Source of the DNA: Bacillota bacterium
GTDB taxonomy: Bacteria; Bacillota; Clostridia; Acetivibrionales; DSM-1351
Assembly (NCBI GenBank): GCA_023391425.1
Contig: JAEWAX010000041.1
Span: forward strand, 124,001-188,000
DNA length: 64,000 nt
Reading direction: 5' to 3'
Position 1 is the stretch's first letter. Every line of letters starts with the position of its first letter. Shown here piece by piece: positions 17,528 through 27,291 of the stretch. The translations under genes were made by a program, and so were the position numbers. The notes under the pieces are model-generated. The model saw only the letters and a list, made by a program, of their open reading frames with translations. It was not told the origin of the DNA and did no database searches.

Positions 17528-19360
17528 ATGGGTAAATTTATTTTGAATATAATACACAGACCAGAGATGGTACCTGAATATGCTGAAAAGGTTACTGGTC
17601 AAGGTAAAAAAGAGGATATCTCCAGGAAAAGTCTATTAACAGAATCCTTGGATATCTTTAAACTACAGCAGCAGATTGCTCACGAAAATGGCTTTAAAAC
17701 TACTATTCAGATGACATATGCCAGTCTTTTTAACGAAGAAGCTGTTGCTATTGCAAAAGAACATCACGAAAAATATGGGGATGAAATAGGTCTGACGCTA
17801 TTAGGATTACCATGTAAGGAGTTTAGGGAAAAATACAAAACCAAAGATTTCTGTATTTGGATGTTCTCTATGGAGGACAAGAAATCCATTGTTACTGATG
17901 TCTTTGAGAAATTCTATTCTGTTTTTGGTTTTTATCCAACATCAACTGGTTCTTACTATCTTGATGCAGAATTGACAAACTTCATAAAGCAGCAGTACCC
18001 AATGGTAAAATGCGCTGTAGCAACCTGTTGGGAAGAAGGCCCTAAAGCCTACAGAACCTGTAACAACTCTTGGTACACACTATTTGATGGTGGCCCTTGG
18101 AATCCATGGATACCATCAAAACAAAATACACATTCTCCTGCTAAAGATGAAACTGAGGATAGTGGAATTGTTGCAATTCCACATTTATCACGTGACCTTA
18201 TTGCTTGCTTTGATGGTAATGGATCAAACTTTGGAACACATCCTCAAAACGTTCTAAGAGGTATGATTTATAAAGATGGAGAATACCCATATCTTTATAA
18301 TCTCATTGACCAGTATAGATCCTTGGAAAAGTACAATAATGGCTATGCATATAATATGATGTTTGTTGGACCAGGCTGGATGAATAAGGCTGGCCGTTGG
18401 GAAGCACCTTACGAACTGCTTGTAAAGAGCTATAAAGATGGAATGGCATACTATGCACAACTGAGAGATAAAGGCGAACTAGAAGAAATGACAATGACCG
18501 AATTCTCAGATTATTATCGTGCAAACAAAACCTATACTGAACCTGAATGTGCTCTTTGGAAAGATATATTATATGGTTCAGAAAAACAATTGTTCTGGTA
18601 TGTAGACCCATATATGCGTACATGTATTGATATGAATCAAGGTGGTGCACTAGTAGACCTAAGACCATATATATCAAAAATCGAATGGCCTGTAGGTATC
18701 GGTACAAAACACGTTCAGGATGCTTCCTATCCATTTTTGATACAGTCAATGTACAGAGCAGGCTATTTCACTCATTATGCTGGCGAAGGCACAATTAAGA
18801 GCTGTAAGGTTAGCTACAAGGGAGAAGAGGTTGACTTGTGCCTCTGCAGAACAAAGGCTAAATTCTCACAAATCGGTAAAGAAAGAATTCTTACTCTTGA
18901 CCCTGTTGAGATTGAATTCAACGACCTTACAATAAAGTTGGTATCAACCTTCACCTTTGCTGAAGGCACTGGTAAGATTAAAATATCCAGAAAGATAATT
19001 GAAATGAGTGATTCTACCGCAGTAGTTCATATGAATGAATATACAACTGCCTGCTATGGAACCACTGAATATCCTGAGGATATGTGCGGAATAGAACTCA
19101 AGTGTGTAGGAAAAGATGATGTAAAAGAACTCGTTTACAACTATAAATGCCGTGAAGATAGTGTTTCTGCTGCTCAGCGTGTTGAGGCAATGATTCCTCA
19201 TATTGACACCAGACTATCTATGACTCCTATGGTCGATGGAGTAGACGGTTACTATAGAGAAGGTTATGCTTTCTCACCTATGTTTACTTTAGGGTTAACC
19301 AAGAATATTTCAAATAATGAGGAGCTGATTACATGTCTCAATCTGGAAAAGGCCCACTAA
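17528..19360 (+). CDS. Uncharacterised 610-residue cytoplasmic protein, possibly a glycoside-active barrel
   Basis: No signal peptide or membrane segment. The first ~350 residues have alternating strands and helices with aromatic- and acidic-rich motifs (WEEGPKAYRTCNNSWYTLFDGGPWNPW, IPHLSRDLIACFDG) that recall the distorted barrels of GH57-like and polysaccharide-deacetylase-like enzymes; the last ~230 are strand-rich, as in C-terminal beta-sandwich domains. I cannot assign a named family, and catalytic residues are not certain. GGGGG lies five bases before the ATG. It is divergent from an AraC regulator, which supports an inducible sugar-related role, and its last 28 bases overlap the zinc-ribbon gene. 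Confidence 0.55.
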   Translation: MGKFILNIIHRPEMVPEYAEKVTGQGKKEDISRKSLLTESLDIFKLQQQIAHENGFKTTIQMTYASLFNEEAVAIAKEHHEKYGDEIGLTLLGLPCKEFREKYKTKDFCIWMFSMEDKKSIVTDVFEKFYSVFGFYPTSTGSYYLDAELTNFIKQQYPMVKCAVATCWEEGPKAYRTCNNSWYTLFDGGPWNPWIPSKQNTHSPAKDETEDSGIVAIPHLSRDLIACFDGNGSNFGTHPQNVLRGMIYKDGEYPYLYNLIDQYRSLEKYNNGYAYNMMFVGPGWMNKAGRWEAPYELLVKSYKDGMAYYAQLRDKGELEEMTMTEFSDYYRANKTYTEPECALWKDILYGSEKQLFWYVDPYMRTCIDMNQGGALVDLRPYISKIEWPVGIGTKHVQDASYPFLIQSMYRAGYFTHYAGEGTIKSCKVSYKGEEVDLCLCRTKAKFSQIGKERILTLDPVEIEFNDLTIKLVSTFTFAEGTGKIKISRKIIEMSDSTAVVHMNEYTTACYGTTEYPEDMCGIELKCVGKDDVKELVYNYKCREDSVSAAQRVEAMIPHIDTRLSMTPMVDGVDGYYREGYAFSPMFTLGLTKNISNNEELITCLNLEKAH

Positions 19361-19545
19361 ACTACAGATGCCCATCATGCTTTATGAGGGATCTTGATAT
19401 TGATATGTTTTATGACAAGGACAAAGAAGAATATTACTGTCTGAGATGCCAGTTCACTGGTTCTGAGAAGGACGTTCTTGAGAAAAATGAAATGGCAAGG
19501 TTCAGATACAAAAATATATTGAAGAGAATTACTAATTTTGATTAA
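19333..19545 (+). CDS. Small zinc-ribbon protein
   Basis: 70 residues with two cysteine pairs, C13-P-S-C16 and C36-L-R-C39, spaced as a rubredoxin-like zinc ribbon, and a basic C-terminus. GAGGAG eight bases before the ATG lies inside the end of the upstream gene, and the reading frames overlap by 28 bases, so the two are probably translationally coupled. A role in nucleic-acid binding or as a partner of the upstream protein is possible; nothing in the sequence decides it. Confidence 0.7.
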   Translation: MSQSGKGPLNYRCPSCFMRDLDIDMFYDKDKEEYYCLRCQFTGSEKDVLEKNEMARFRYKNILKRITNFD

Positions 19546-19576
19546 GCAAATTGTTTAATCTTCCTAAATATATTTG

Positions 19577-19631
19577 AAAATGGAGTGCAGCAAAACTACT
19601 TTTAAGTATGGAGCTGTGCTCCATTTTTTCT
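19577..19631 (+). terminator. Terminator with a GCAAAACTACT loop, copy 1
   Basis: AAAATGGAG pairs with CTCCATTTT, extended by GCAGC/GCTG, around an inner part that contains GCAAAACTACT; TTTTTT follows. It ends the AraC-regulated gene pair. The same GCAAAACTACT arrangement recurs at 29444-29490. Confidence 0.85.
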
Positions 19632-19806
19632 TATGAAGATAAATTATTATTTATAAAAGAAAAAGATACTATTTCATAACTTTTTTGTTGATTTTTTGTA
19701 ACCCTTTACTTTGCCACAATTTATAAAATTTTTAACATAGACAATAACTATAAACCTCGATTATGTGTTTTATTGTAGCTTATATTATTAAAAAGGAGTA
19801 CATAAA

Positions 19807-19968
19807 ATGATTTGCAAAAAGAGGGTTATATCTTTAATATTTATTCTTACTTTATTCTTTACTAGTATCTTTACATGCCAATTCTTAGCTGAAGGTGCGG
19901 ACACAGCGAAGTTTGTATCAGTTGTTGCTTGTCAATGGTTTACAATTGCATTAAAGGATGATGGATGA
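19807..19968 (+). pseudogene. Truncated 5-prime end of a secreted RCC1-repeat protein
   Basis: A good ribosome site (AAGGAG, eight bases) precedes a 53-codon frame: signal peptide (about 1-29), then SVVACQWFTIALKDDG, which matches the opening of an RCC1 beta-propeller repeat up to the point where KDDG is normally followed by a TVWxWG-like stretch. The frame stops at TGA 19966. No further RCC1 sequence follows in any frame before the MATE gene, so the rest of the gene seems deleted. A second explanation is a short secreted peptide. Confidence 0.5.
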
Positions 19969-20070
19969 AATTTTCTATCTAGCATGAGCTTCTTTGCTTT
20001 TTCAGAATCATAGTATATATCCTCCTATCCGCCCCGCTAAGATTGGTTTATTCTAACTGACAAAATTGAA

Positions 20071-21414
20071 TTAATTATCTACAACTATCCTCTTATTTTG
20101 CCAAACCTTTGACTTCCAGCGTTTGATAAAAATTGTTGCTCGGACAGATTCATCCACTGCATATGCAATCCATATGCCCATCAAAGCCATATTTAATTTT
20201 GAGCCTAAAATATAGCATAGTGAAACGCTTATCCCCCACATAGATATTATTGCTACCATCATTGGAAATCTGACATCTCCAGATGCGCGGAGGCCATTTC
20301 CTAGTGAGTGATTGAAGGATCTCGCCATTTCAATGAACATATTGATGATAAACAGCATACTTACGGCATTTATAATTTTCTCATCATTGGTAAACAAGCT
20401 TAAAAGTTGAAATCTAAACAATATAACCGTCAATGACACAACACTACCTACAATCAATGCAAGTCTGGAATTTCTAAAACCGGTATCATATGCCTCTTTC
20501 ATTTTACCTGCACCAACCAAATGCCCTATAAGTATTTGTGTTCCCTGTCCAATTGAGTAGCTAATAGTACCAACAAAGTTTGTAATGTTCTGAACATATA
20601 CAATTCCAGTAATAGCATATGCTCCAAAGGATGCAACAATATATGTTGTAGCGATTTGTGACAAAGTGTATGCTATAGATTCTCCTGCAGCAGGGGTGCC
20701 TATTTTTAAAATGCCTTTAAGAATATCTGTTGGAAATGGTCTAAAGTTCTTGAAACTGAAATGTATTCCAATGTTACGTTTTAGTACAGCAGCTAACATT
20801 ATAACTCCAAGTGTCTGACTGAGTATTAGCGAAACTGCAACTCCTCGAACACCCAGAACAGGAAGCCCAAATGGTTGAAATATGCATATGTAATTACCTA
20901 TGACATTAGAAATGTTTACACCAAACGCTACAAACATAGGAAATTGCGTGTATCCATAACTTCTGGATATAGCTGACATAGCAGACATCAGCGCTTGTGT
21001 AAAAGACATTCCCCCTACAATAGATAAATATTGATATCCAAGTTCTTGTATTTGTGGTGTTAAGTTCATCATACTTAATATGAATGGTGCCACAATTATT
21101 AGAAGTATGCTGGCAACCAATCCAAAAATAAGGTTTATAGCTAAGGATACATTAGCAACCTTGGAGGCCATCTTTAGCTGTCCAGCGCCTACATACTGAC
21201 TCACAGTTATGGCAGTTCCAAGGCTGACTATGCCATACATTACATATAACATATTGATTAGCTGATTAGACACACCAACTGCACCTACTGCCTGATCAGA
21301 AAACTTGCTAAGCATGAATATATTTACATTACCTAATAGCATTCTGAGAAAGGATTCTATATATATGGGCCATGTTAAGCTGAGTATATCTGAATAGCCT
21401 TTTCGTATCTTCAT
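20071..21414 (-). CDS. MATE-family efflux transporter
   Basis: Twelve hydrophobic segments across 447 residues in the two-halves arrangement of the MATE/MatE family (GNVNIFMLSKFSDQAVGAVGVSNQLINMLY in the first half; QNITNFVGTISYSIGQGTQILIGHLVGAG in the second). Exports drugs or metabolites in exchange for sodium ions or protons. GAGGT lies ten bases before the ATG. It is downstream of the GH53 gene on the same strand (147 bases after its stop), which may reflect cotranscription rather than shared function. Confidence 0.93.
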   Translation of the reverse strand: MKIRKGYSDILSLTWPIYIESFLRMLLGNVNIFMLSKFSDQAVGAVGVSNQLINMLYVMYGIVSLGTAITVSQYVGAGQLKMASKVANVSLAINLIFGLVASILLIIVAPFILSMMNLTPQIQELGYQYLSIVGGMSFTQALMSAMSAISRSYGYTQFPMFVAFGVNISNVIGNYICIFQPFGLPVLGVRGVAVSLILSQTLGVIMLAAVLKRNIGIHFSFKNFRPFPTDILKGILKIGTPAAGESIAYTLSQIATTYIVASFGAYAITGIVYVQNITNFVGTISYSIGQGTQILIGHLVGAGKMKEAYDTGFRNSRLALIVGSVVSLTVILFRFQLLSLFTNDEKIINAVSMLFIINMFIEMARSFNHSLGNGLRASGDVRFPMMVAIISMWGISVSLCYILGSKLNMALMGIWIAYAVDESVRATIFIKRWKSKVWQNKRIVVDN

Positions 21415-21561
21415 ATGTGTTATGACCTCGTTTTATTAATTTATACTGTGAATATGGTCACTAAATTAATTTGAAAGCTAGAGGATATACCTCCTATGCC
21501 AAATTTTCTCTGGTGTCCAGAAGGTATTTCTATCCTGTTCAACTCAAGTACATCCGCCTCT

Positions 21562-22953
21562 TTATGCATGCATCTTAAAAATATCCAATGACCACAGTGC
21601 ATTTCCCTTGAAGTCAAACAAGGTCTGATCATCCCATTCACAGCCCTCTCCATTTTTCCAGCCTGCACCTTTTACAGGAATAAAATCAGGCTGCCAGTAG
21701 AAGAACCCTACTCCTTTACTGTTTGGCAAGCTTTTTAATTCATAAATTATAGCCTGCAACACATTTGCCTGGTTTTGTATTGATGGAGGATACTCCTCCG
21801 GTATATTTGTATATGGGAAGGATGAAGCATTCAGCTGCTCATCTCCATTTTCTGTCGTATATGGGTAGGCCACTTCTGCTACAACTATCTCCTTTTCATA
21901 CCTCGTACAGAGGTCCTTTATATTATTGCTAAAATCACTTATAGCTCCATGCCATATTGGATAATAAGATAACCCGATCATGTCATATTCAACGTTTCTT
22001 TCTTTCAGCTTGTCATAGAAATAACGACTTCTGTCGTTATCTCCTCCTCTTTCTATATGGATAATTGTCTTAATTGATTCATTAACAGCCTTCGCAGCAC
22101 TAATTCCGGTCTTTAATAATGTACAAAGCTTATCCCATTGCTCTGGTGTATCAAATTCTTCAGAGGTCCTGGCTACATCCCACATCATTCCATTTGTTAT
22201 TTCATTGCCTATCTGGACCATTTCAGGCGTAGTTCCCTGTTGCTTTAAGCTACTCAAAACATCATATGTAAAATCATAAAGTGCGGCATTTAGCTGTTCA
22301 AAGCTTAAACCCTTCCAATCTTCAGGGATGAATTGTTTACCAGGGTCAGTCCACCAATCGCTATAGTGGAAGTCAATGAGGAGCTTAAATCCCATATTGG
22401 AAGAACGTTTTGCCATTTCCAGCACATGCACTTTATCGTTATATCCTGCAGGATCACTATTTGGCAGACCCGGTTTATTCCAAACCTTTAGACGTATATA
22501 ATTGCAACCTTGCTCCTTCATTATTTTAAGACAATCCTGTTGCTCCCCTCTTCTATTAAAATATTTTCCACCAAAGTCTTCAATCTGTGGTAGATGAGAT
22601 AAGTCTGCACCTGTGATAAAATCTTGAGCTGCTCCAGTATATACTGATAATTTACTAATCAAGCCCTTATCTTCGTTACAAACTTCATTTGCCAATGTTA
22701 TTCTCAGATACTGAGCAGCCGCCATTATTGGATGAGTTGAAACTTCATTCTCTACAACATATTCTTTTTGTTTTGAAAGTGCAATCCAATTTATATCATC
22801 TAAAGAAAGCTCTAAAGTATATCTGCATTCCTCGGCATTAATCCATTTTATTTCAATTTCCTCAATATATTGCTTACTCTCAAGATCTACTTCCCACGAG
22901 CGTCCACTTACGTCATAAGATACTTCTTTTCCAATTGCAATATCTTTTCTCAC
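21562..22953 (-). CDS. Endo-beta-1,4-galactanase, glycoside hydrolase family 53, without signal peptide
   Basis: Catalytic barrel from about residue 113: GADLSHLPQIEDFGG, LIDFHYSDWWTDPGKQ, acid/base Glu251 in IGNEITNGMMW and nucleophile Glu360 in VVAEVAYPYT, all GH53 landmarks. The first ~105 residues are strand-rich and resemble a discoidin-type (F5/8) carbohydrate-binding domain. There is no signal peptide, so the enzyme should act on imported beta-1,4-galacto-oligosaccharides in the cytoplasm, which is less common than secretion. The GTG start at 22953 has GAGGG seven bases upstream; the nearby ATG is out of frame. It follows the GH35 gene by about 125 bases. Confidence 0.92.
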   Translation of the reverse strand: MRKDIAIGKEVSYDVSGRSWEVDLESKQYIEEIEIKWINAEECRYTLELSLDDINWIALSKQKEYVVENEVSTHPIMAAAQYLRITLANEVCNEDKGLISKLSVYTGAAQDFITGADLSHLPQIEDFGGKYFNRRGEQQDCLKIMKEQGCNYIRLKVWNKPGLPNSDPAGYNDKVHVLEMAKRSSNMGFKLLIDFHYSDWWTDPGKQFIPEDWKGLSFEQLNAALYDFTYDVLSSLKQQGTTPEMVQIGNEITNGMMWDVARTSEEFDTPEQWDKLCTLLKTGISAAKAVNESIKTIIHIERGGDNDRSRYFYDKLKERNVEYDMIGLSYYPIWHGAISDFSNNIKDLCTRYEKEIVVAEVAYPYTTENGDEQLNASSFPYTNIPEEYPPSIQNQANVLQAIIYELKSLPNSKGVGFFYWQPDFIPVKGAGWKNGEGCEWDDQTLFDFKGNALWSLDIFKMHA

Positions 22954-23036
22954 ACCATCGCCCTCATTTCATTTTAATTGTTGGATGTATTCTTATATTA
23001 GTTTTATTCAATTACACATGCTTAGTCCTAGATTGT

Positions 23037-23088
23037 GATTTCTAAGATTCAGATGGAGCAAAAGCTCCTCCCTCTGAATCTAAGAATT
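23037..23088 (-). repeat. Dispersed hairpin repeat, copy A, overlapping the end of the GH35 gene
   Basis: On the minus strand it runs AAGCAGAATTCTTAG ... ATCTGAATCTTAGA and folds into a long stem (AGATTCAGA against TCTGAATCT, with an inner GGAGC/GCTCC arm and TTTT loop). The repeat supplies the last codons and TAG stop of the GH35 gene. No T run follows, so it is a stable 3-prime hairpin rather than a standard terminator. Confidence 0.65.
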
Positions 23089-25419
23089 CTGCTTATATAT
23101 ACTCACCTTATACCATGGTACTGCTTTTATGGAGGCTTTTGCTAATTGCTCCTCTTTGATTTCATGTACAAAGCTTATAACAGGATCAAAGATAACCTCG
23201 CTCCCCTTTTTATAAGGTATTATGTGAAGGTACATGTTATTTTGCGCAATACTTGGTTGTATCCTTTTTAGCCCAATCTCCCATGTTTCACCATTACAAA
23301 AATTATCACTTACAAGTACCCCATTTACAAATGCACTTCCTACATTGCCTTGGTAATCAATTTGTAAAAACACCTCATCAGTTCCATCAAATATGTTTTG
23401 TGGAAACTTAATATTATAATTTCCTGTATCAAATTCTCTTATTTCAATTTCAATCTGTTTTTGCTGAACATCAATTTCGTAGGTTTCAAATATTCCGGTT
23501 ATAGTTAATGATTTTTTCAAATTCCCATTGATACTACAAAGCTCCCCTTCAATTGGAGGGAATATATTTAAGCTACAGGCTTTGCCATCCCTGATACTTG
23601 CCTCAATTTTCCCATCCTCAGCAAGAAGGTCTGCCTCTGAAACAATGATTCTATCCTGCCCCCAGAGCTTGAATTTCCACAATTTAAGAGCCTGCCCTCT
23701 TGTTAGAGTACAGATTCTAGTTTCAATACCCTCCATTGAAACTATTGAAATGACCGAATCCGTTCCAGGCTTAACATGTACATCTATAAGAGTTCCATCC
23801 TCACGCACTATTCCTCCTTCTACAGAAATATCTCCAACACTAACATCAGAGAAGCAATATTCGCTCTCCATTCCATCTAACGCAAAAAAGAAGTAGGTTC
23901 TCCTTTTACCATCAAAAATACTTGTTATTAATTGAGTGGTTGCATATTTTAATATTGTATCGCCTATATTCATATTAAATGGAAGTATTGCTGAAACATT
24001 CTTTTTGAGTGAAAGCCCACTCTGTCTAGGTATCATTAAGCTCTCTTTAGGCATGTCCAACAAAATTTTTATATCATTAATATCCTTCATTTCAAAGTGA
24101 TCTTGATAGTTTATGAGAAAAATAAAGCCTGTTCCATCCTTTTGACGAATAGCATACCTTAAGTTTTCGTTGTCTGTTGGGATTAAGCTTTCCGCTTCTT
24201 TTGGCAACAGAGTACCCATTGGGCAAAGTGTTTCCTGACATTCCTCCAGAAAGTAGAATAAAGGCTTTAGCATCTTATACGAATTCGTTATCTGTCCGTA
24301 CTCTCCAATAGGTGCTTGGAAGTTGTAGGAGATTTTTGGAACTACTCTTTCATTCAAATATCCATGTTTGCCAATAGGGTTCGTTCCATCATGGAACATG
24401 TAATATCCAATAAAGTTGCAGCCTCCAGCAATTTTTATTATTGTAGCAGCCTCTACGCTCTCAGGCTCAACAACAAACCTGTATTTGTACCAGCATGCCA
24501 TCCCTCCCCCCAATTCACAGCAAGCATATGGATATTTTTCGAGGGCATAAGGTGGTTTAAACTCTACACATTTGCTGTTATTATCATGAAAGCTTTGGAT
24601 TAAGTACTCGTTAGTGGGGGCATGATCTACTCCTTCATTTACAACCCATGGGCAGAAAGAATATCCTCCATATAGTGGAAGTGTCTCTTCCTCAATAAAG
24701 GACGCTCCACCCCAGCCTGTACAGGTATATATAGGAACCTCCATACCTGCTTCTATTGCAAGCTTCTTCAAGGTTTTAATATGTTCGACACCGTCACGTC
24801 CTATTTCCAGCCATTCATAATCCTTCATCACCATAAACTCCCATGGTGGAGATGCATGCATATGCTCATTCTCGAGCTGAATTCCTATAACAGGGCCATT
24901 GTCCTTGAACATTTGTCCCTCAACCTGTCTTCCTATTTCATTAAAAAACCTTTTTGTATAGGACAAATACTCAGGTGAGTTAGACCTTATCGCAAAAGGC
25001 CTTCCATAAAGCCAATCTGGTATACCTCCATTTCGGACTTCCCCATGGCAAAACGGCCCTATTCTAAGAATCACATATATATTATTCTTCCGGCATAAGT
25101 CTACAAAATAGCGAAGATTTTTATTACCCTCCCAGGTGAAGATCCCTTCCTCCTCTTCATGGTGATTCCAGAAAACATAGGATGAGATTATATTGACTCC
25201 TGAAGCTTTGATCTTTCTAATTTCCTGCTCCCAATATAAGTATGAACATCTTGAAAAGTGAAACTCTCCGCATATTCCAAAGAAAGGCTTGTTATTCCTT
25301 TCAATATAGTAATTTGTAAGGCTTATTCGTTCACCTTTTGGGTTAGTACCACCCATTTTTAGATGGCCTCGATATATTTCCTTTTCTCTTGTATCTATAT
25401 TAATATGATATGTACGCAT
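23080..25419 (-). CDS. Beta-galactosidase, glycoside hydrolase family 35, cytoplasmic
   Basis: 779 residues. The GH35 catalytic barrel fills the N-terminal half: FFGICGEFHFSRC, GPFCHGEVRNGGIPDWL, acid/base candidate Glu185 in IQLENEH and nucleophile candidate Glu302 in CELGGGM; beta-rich domains follow to the end. No signal peptide. It would release galactose from the non-reducing end of imported galacto-oligosaccharides, complementing the GH53 enzyme next to it. The ATG at 25419 has AGGAG seven bases upstream; a longer reading from 25482 lacks one. The C-terminal residues KQNS are encoded by a dispersed repeat. Confidence 0.92.
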   Translation of the reverse strand: MRTYHINIDTREKEIYRGHLKMGGTNPKGERISLTNYYIERNNKPFFGICGEFHFSRCSYLYWEQEIRKIKASGVNIISSYVFWNHHEEEEGIFTWEGNKNLRYFVDLCRKNNIYVILRIGPFCHGEVRNGGIPDWLYGRPFAIRSNSPEYLSYTKRFFNEIGRQVEGQMFKDNGPVIGIQLENEHMHASPPWEFMVMKDYEWLEIGRDGVEHIKTLKKLAIEAGMEVPIYTCTGWGGASFIEEETLPLYGGYSFCPWVVNEGVDHAPTNEYLIQSFHDNNSKCVEFKPPYALEKYPYACCELGGGMACWYKYRFVVEPESVEAATIIKIAGGCNFIGYYMFHDGTNPIGKHGYLNERVVPKISYNFQAPIGEYGQITNSYKMLKPLFYFLEECQETLCPMGTLLPKEAESLIPTDNENLRYAIRQKDGTGFIFLINYQDHFEMKDINDIKILLDMPKESLMIPRQSGLSLKKNVSAILPFNMNIGDTILKYATTQLITSIFDGKRRTYFFFALDGMESEYCFSDVSVGDISVEGGIVREDGTLIDVHVKPGTDSVISIVSMEGIETRICTLTRGQALKLWKFKLWGQDRIIVSEADLLAEDGKIEASIRDGKACSLNIFPPIEGELCSINGNLKKSLTITGIFETYEIDVQQKQIEIEIREFDTGNYNIKFPQNIFDGTDEVFLQIDYQGNVGSAFVNGVLVSDNFCNGETWEIGLKRIQPSIAQNNMYLHIIPYKKGSEVIFDPVISFVHEIKEEQLAKASIKAVPWYKVSIYKQNS

Positions 25420-25527
25420 ATTATTTCTCCTATATTTAAAAATATAATATGCAAAGCGTTGAAATCCTTTAATCTCTAACAAATTGCATTGTTTCTAACC
25501 ATTTGACCAAATTTAGTGCTATCAAGC

Positions 25528-25577
25528 AAAATAGCTGCTCCCAATAGAATTTTATATTTTATGAGAGCAGCTATTTT
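25528..25577 (-). terminator. Terminator after the sugar-binding protein gene
   Basis: Perfect 13-bp stem AAAATAGCTGCTC (25528-25540) with GAGCAGCTATTTT (25565-25577). Read on the minus strand the stem itself ends in TTTT. It separates the transporter genes from GH35-GH53, which therefore depend on read-through or their own promoter in 25420-25527. Confidence 0.75.
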
Positions 25578-25619
25578 ATGTATTCATATATTAATTATGC
25601 TTACTACATTTATTACATT

Positions 25620-27236
25620 TTACTTCTGGCTTGCTTTGAATGTATCTGTCTGAGTTTTCATTTCAGCCATAAGCTTGTCAACACCAGCAGCATTTAACTT
25701 CTTCTCAAAAGTCGCCCAAGCAGCATCAACATCCTTAACCATACCCAATGCAATAGGATTGTAGTACTGAACTAAAACTGCATTAGTGTTTGCAACTTCA
25801 GTTTTTACTTTACCAGTATCTGGAGAGAATGCTGCGTATACATATGGAGAAACCTGTTTCTTAGCATCTTCTCTTAACTTAATATATGCGTCGCTCCATG
25901 AAGCTTGTACCTTAAGTAAATCTTTGTTTGTAAACCACCAACCAGCACTATCTGGTGCATAAGTGTTTTTGTCTGAAGTTACTCCATCAGGAAGTGTGAC
26001 TTTACCATCTTTTAATACATAGTGAGTGCCTTCAACTCCGTAGTATGCTAAATTATCATAATCAGGATCTTCCATAATTAAATCCATTGCCATCATAACT
26101 CTTTCTGGATTCTTACATTTTGAAGCTATTGCCCAGCCATTGTTTATAAATGAGTCCATTGGGTAAGTTCCCTTTGTGCTAATACCAGGCATGACTTTAA
26201 TTTCCCAACCATTTGCAGCTGCTTTATCAATAGTAGATTGAATATCATTTGTATTACCAAAAGCTACTGCTGACTTGCCTTGTTCAAATGAATCTTTACT
26301 ACGTACTTTATTTGAATATGCATTTCTGTTTATATATCCTTTGTCATACCAAGTCTTCATAACTTTTGCAGCAGCTTTATAACTATCAGCAACACCTGGA
26401 TCAGTCATCTTTACAAGAGTACCTGTTACATCATCTGTATCAACAATGATACCAGAACCACCGCTTGTTGCCGCTAATAAATCCTGGTAGTACTTTGATG
26501 TTGAAAATAACTGATAAAACATAGGTCTTCCATTATCAATAGAACTATCAATATTAAGTGGTATCATACTTGGTTCATTTTTCTTAATAGCCTCTAGGTA
26601 TGGCTCAATAGTTGTCCAACCAGTTACTTCAGGAACATTGTACTTCTTTCTTAAATCTTCTCTGATTGCAAATTCGTTAACCTTCTTATCAGGTGTAGCG
26701 GTTGAAACCATGTAAGATTTGCCATTAATTAAAGTTTCTTTAATAGCTGCTGTATCTTTAACTGCTGCATAGTGCTTTGGCATATATGTCTGTAGCATAT
26801 CTGTAGTTATTTCTTTGAAAGCACCTTTAGATGCTTCTTGACCGTAGTATGCCCAGTTTGCTGTGTATATCCAATCAATATTTTCACCAGAAGCTAATAC
26901 TAGAGGATACTTTGACTGAAGATCTCCCCAGCCAATGTAGTTAATAGTCATAGTTGCATTAATATCTTTCTTGAGTTTTTCATTCATCTTTTCCATTACA
27001 GCATCCATACCTTGAAGACGATCACCAATTAGATATCCTATTAGTTCTACTTCTTTACTTGTGTCAATTTTAGTAGCTCCTGTTTCTGTTGCCACAGCTG
27101 TTGTGTTTACTGTAGCTGTTGAAGCTGATGTTGTATCCTCAGTTGAAGCTTTGCTACCGCAACCAGTTAATCCTGTAGATAACACTGTCGCAAGTGCTAA
27201 TGCTAAACAAAATGGTTTTAATTTTCCTGTACGCAT
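25620..27236 (-). CDS. Extracellular sugar-binding lipoprotein of an Lpl/DUF3502-type ABC importer (first paralogue)
   Basis: Lipoprotein signal peptide with lipobox cysteine at residue 26 (TGLTGC), a serine/threonine-rich linker to about 55, then a type 1 solute-binding fold with the LplA features GYLIGDRLQGMDAVMEKMN and AFGNTNDIQSTIDKA and a C-terminal DUF3502-like segment. It would capture an oligosaccharide outside the cell for the two permeases encoded upstream. AGGAGG is eight bases before the ATG. It is closely related along its whole length to the lipoprotein at 29574-31196. No ATP-binding subunit is encoded nearby; this family commonly uses a shared MsmX-type ATPase. Confidence 0.92.
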   Translation of the reverse strand: MRTGKLKPFCLALALATVLSTGLTGCGSKASTEDTTSASTATVNTTAVATETGATKIDTSKEVELIGYLIGDRLQGMDAVMEKMNEKLKKDINATMTINYIGWGDLQSKYPLVLASGENIDWIYTANWAYYGQEASKGAFKEITTDMLQTYMPKHYAAVKDTAAIKETLINGKSYMVSTATPDKKVNEFAIREDLRKKYNVPEVTGWTTIEPYLEAIKKNEPSMIPLNIDSSIDNGRPMFYQLFSTSKYYQDLLAATSGGSGIIVDTDDVTGTLVKMTDPGVADSYKAAAKVMKTWYDKGYINRNAYSNKVRSKDSFEQGKSAVAFGNTNDIQSTIDKAAANGWEIKVMPGISTKGTYPMDSFINNGWAIASKCKNPERVMMAMDLIMEDPDYDNLAYYGVEGTHYVLKDGKVTLPDGVTSDKNTYAPDSAGWWFTNKDLLKVQASWSDAYIKLREDAKKQVSPYVYAAFSPDTGKVKTEVANTNAVLVQYYNPIALGMVKDVDAAWATFEKKLNAAGVDKLMAEMKTQTDTFKASQK

Positions 27237-27291
27237 TCAAAATTCCTCCTATTATTATATTTATTTATTAACATCTGGAAATTATCCAGTA

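Noticed and set aside
21441..21668. Open frame overlapping the end of the GH53 gene
   Set aside because: Mostly a shadow of GH53 in another frame, no ribosome site and no recognisable motif.
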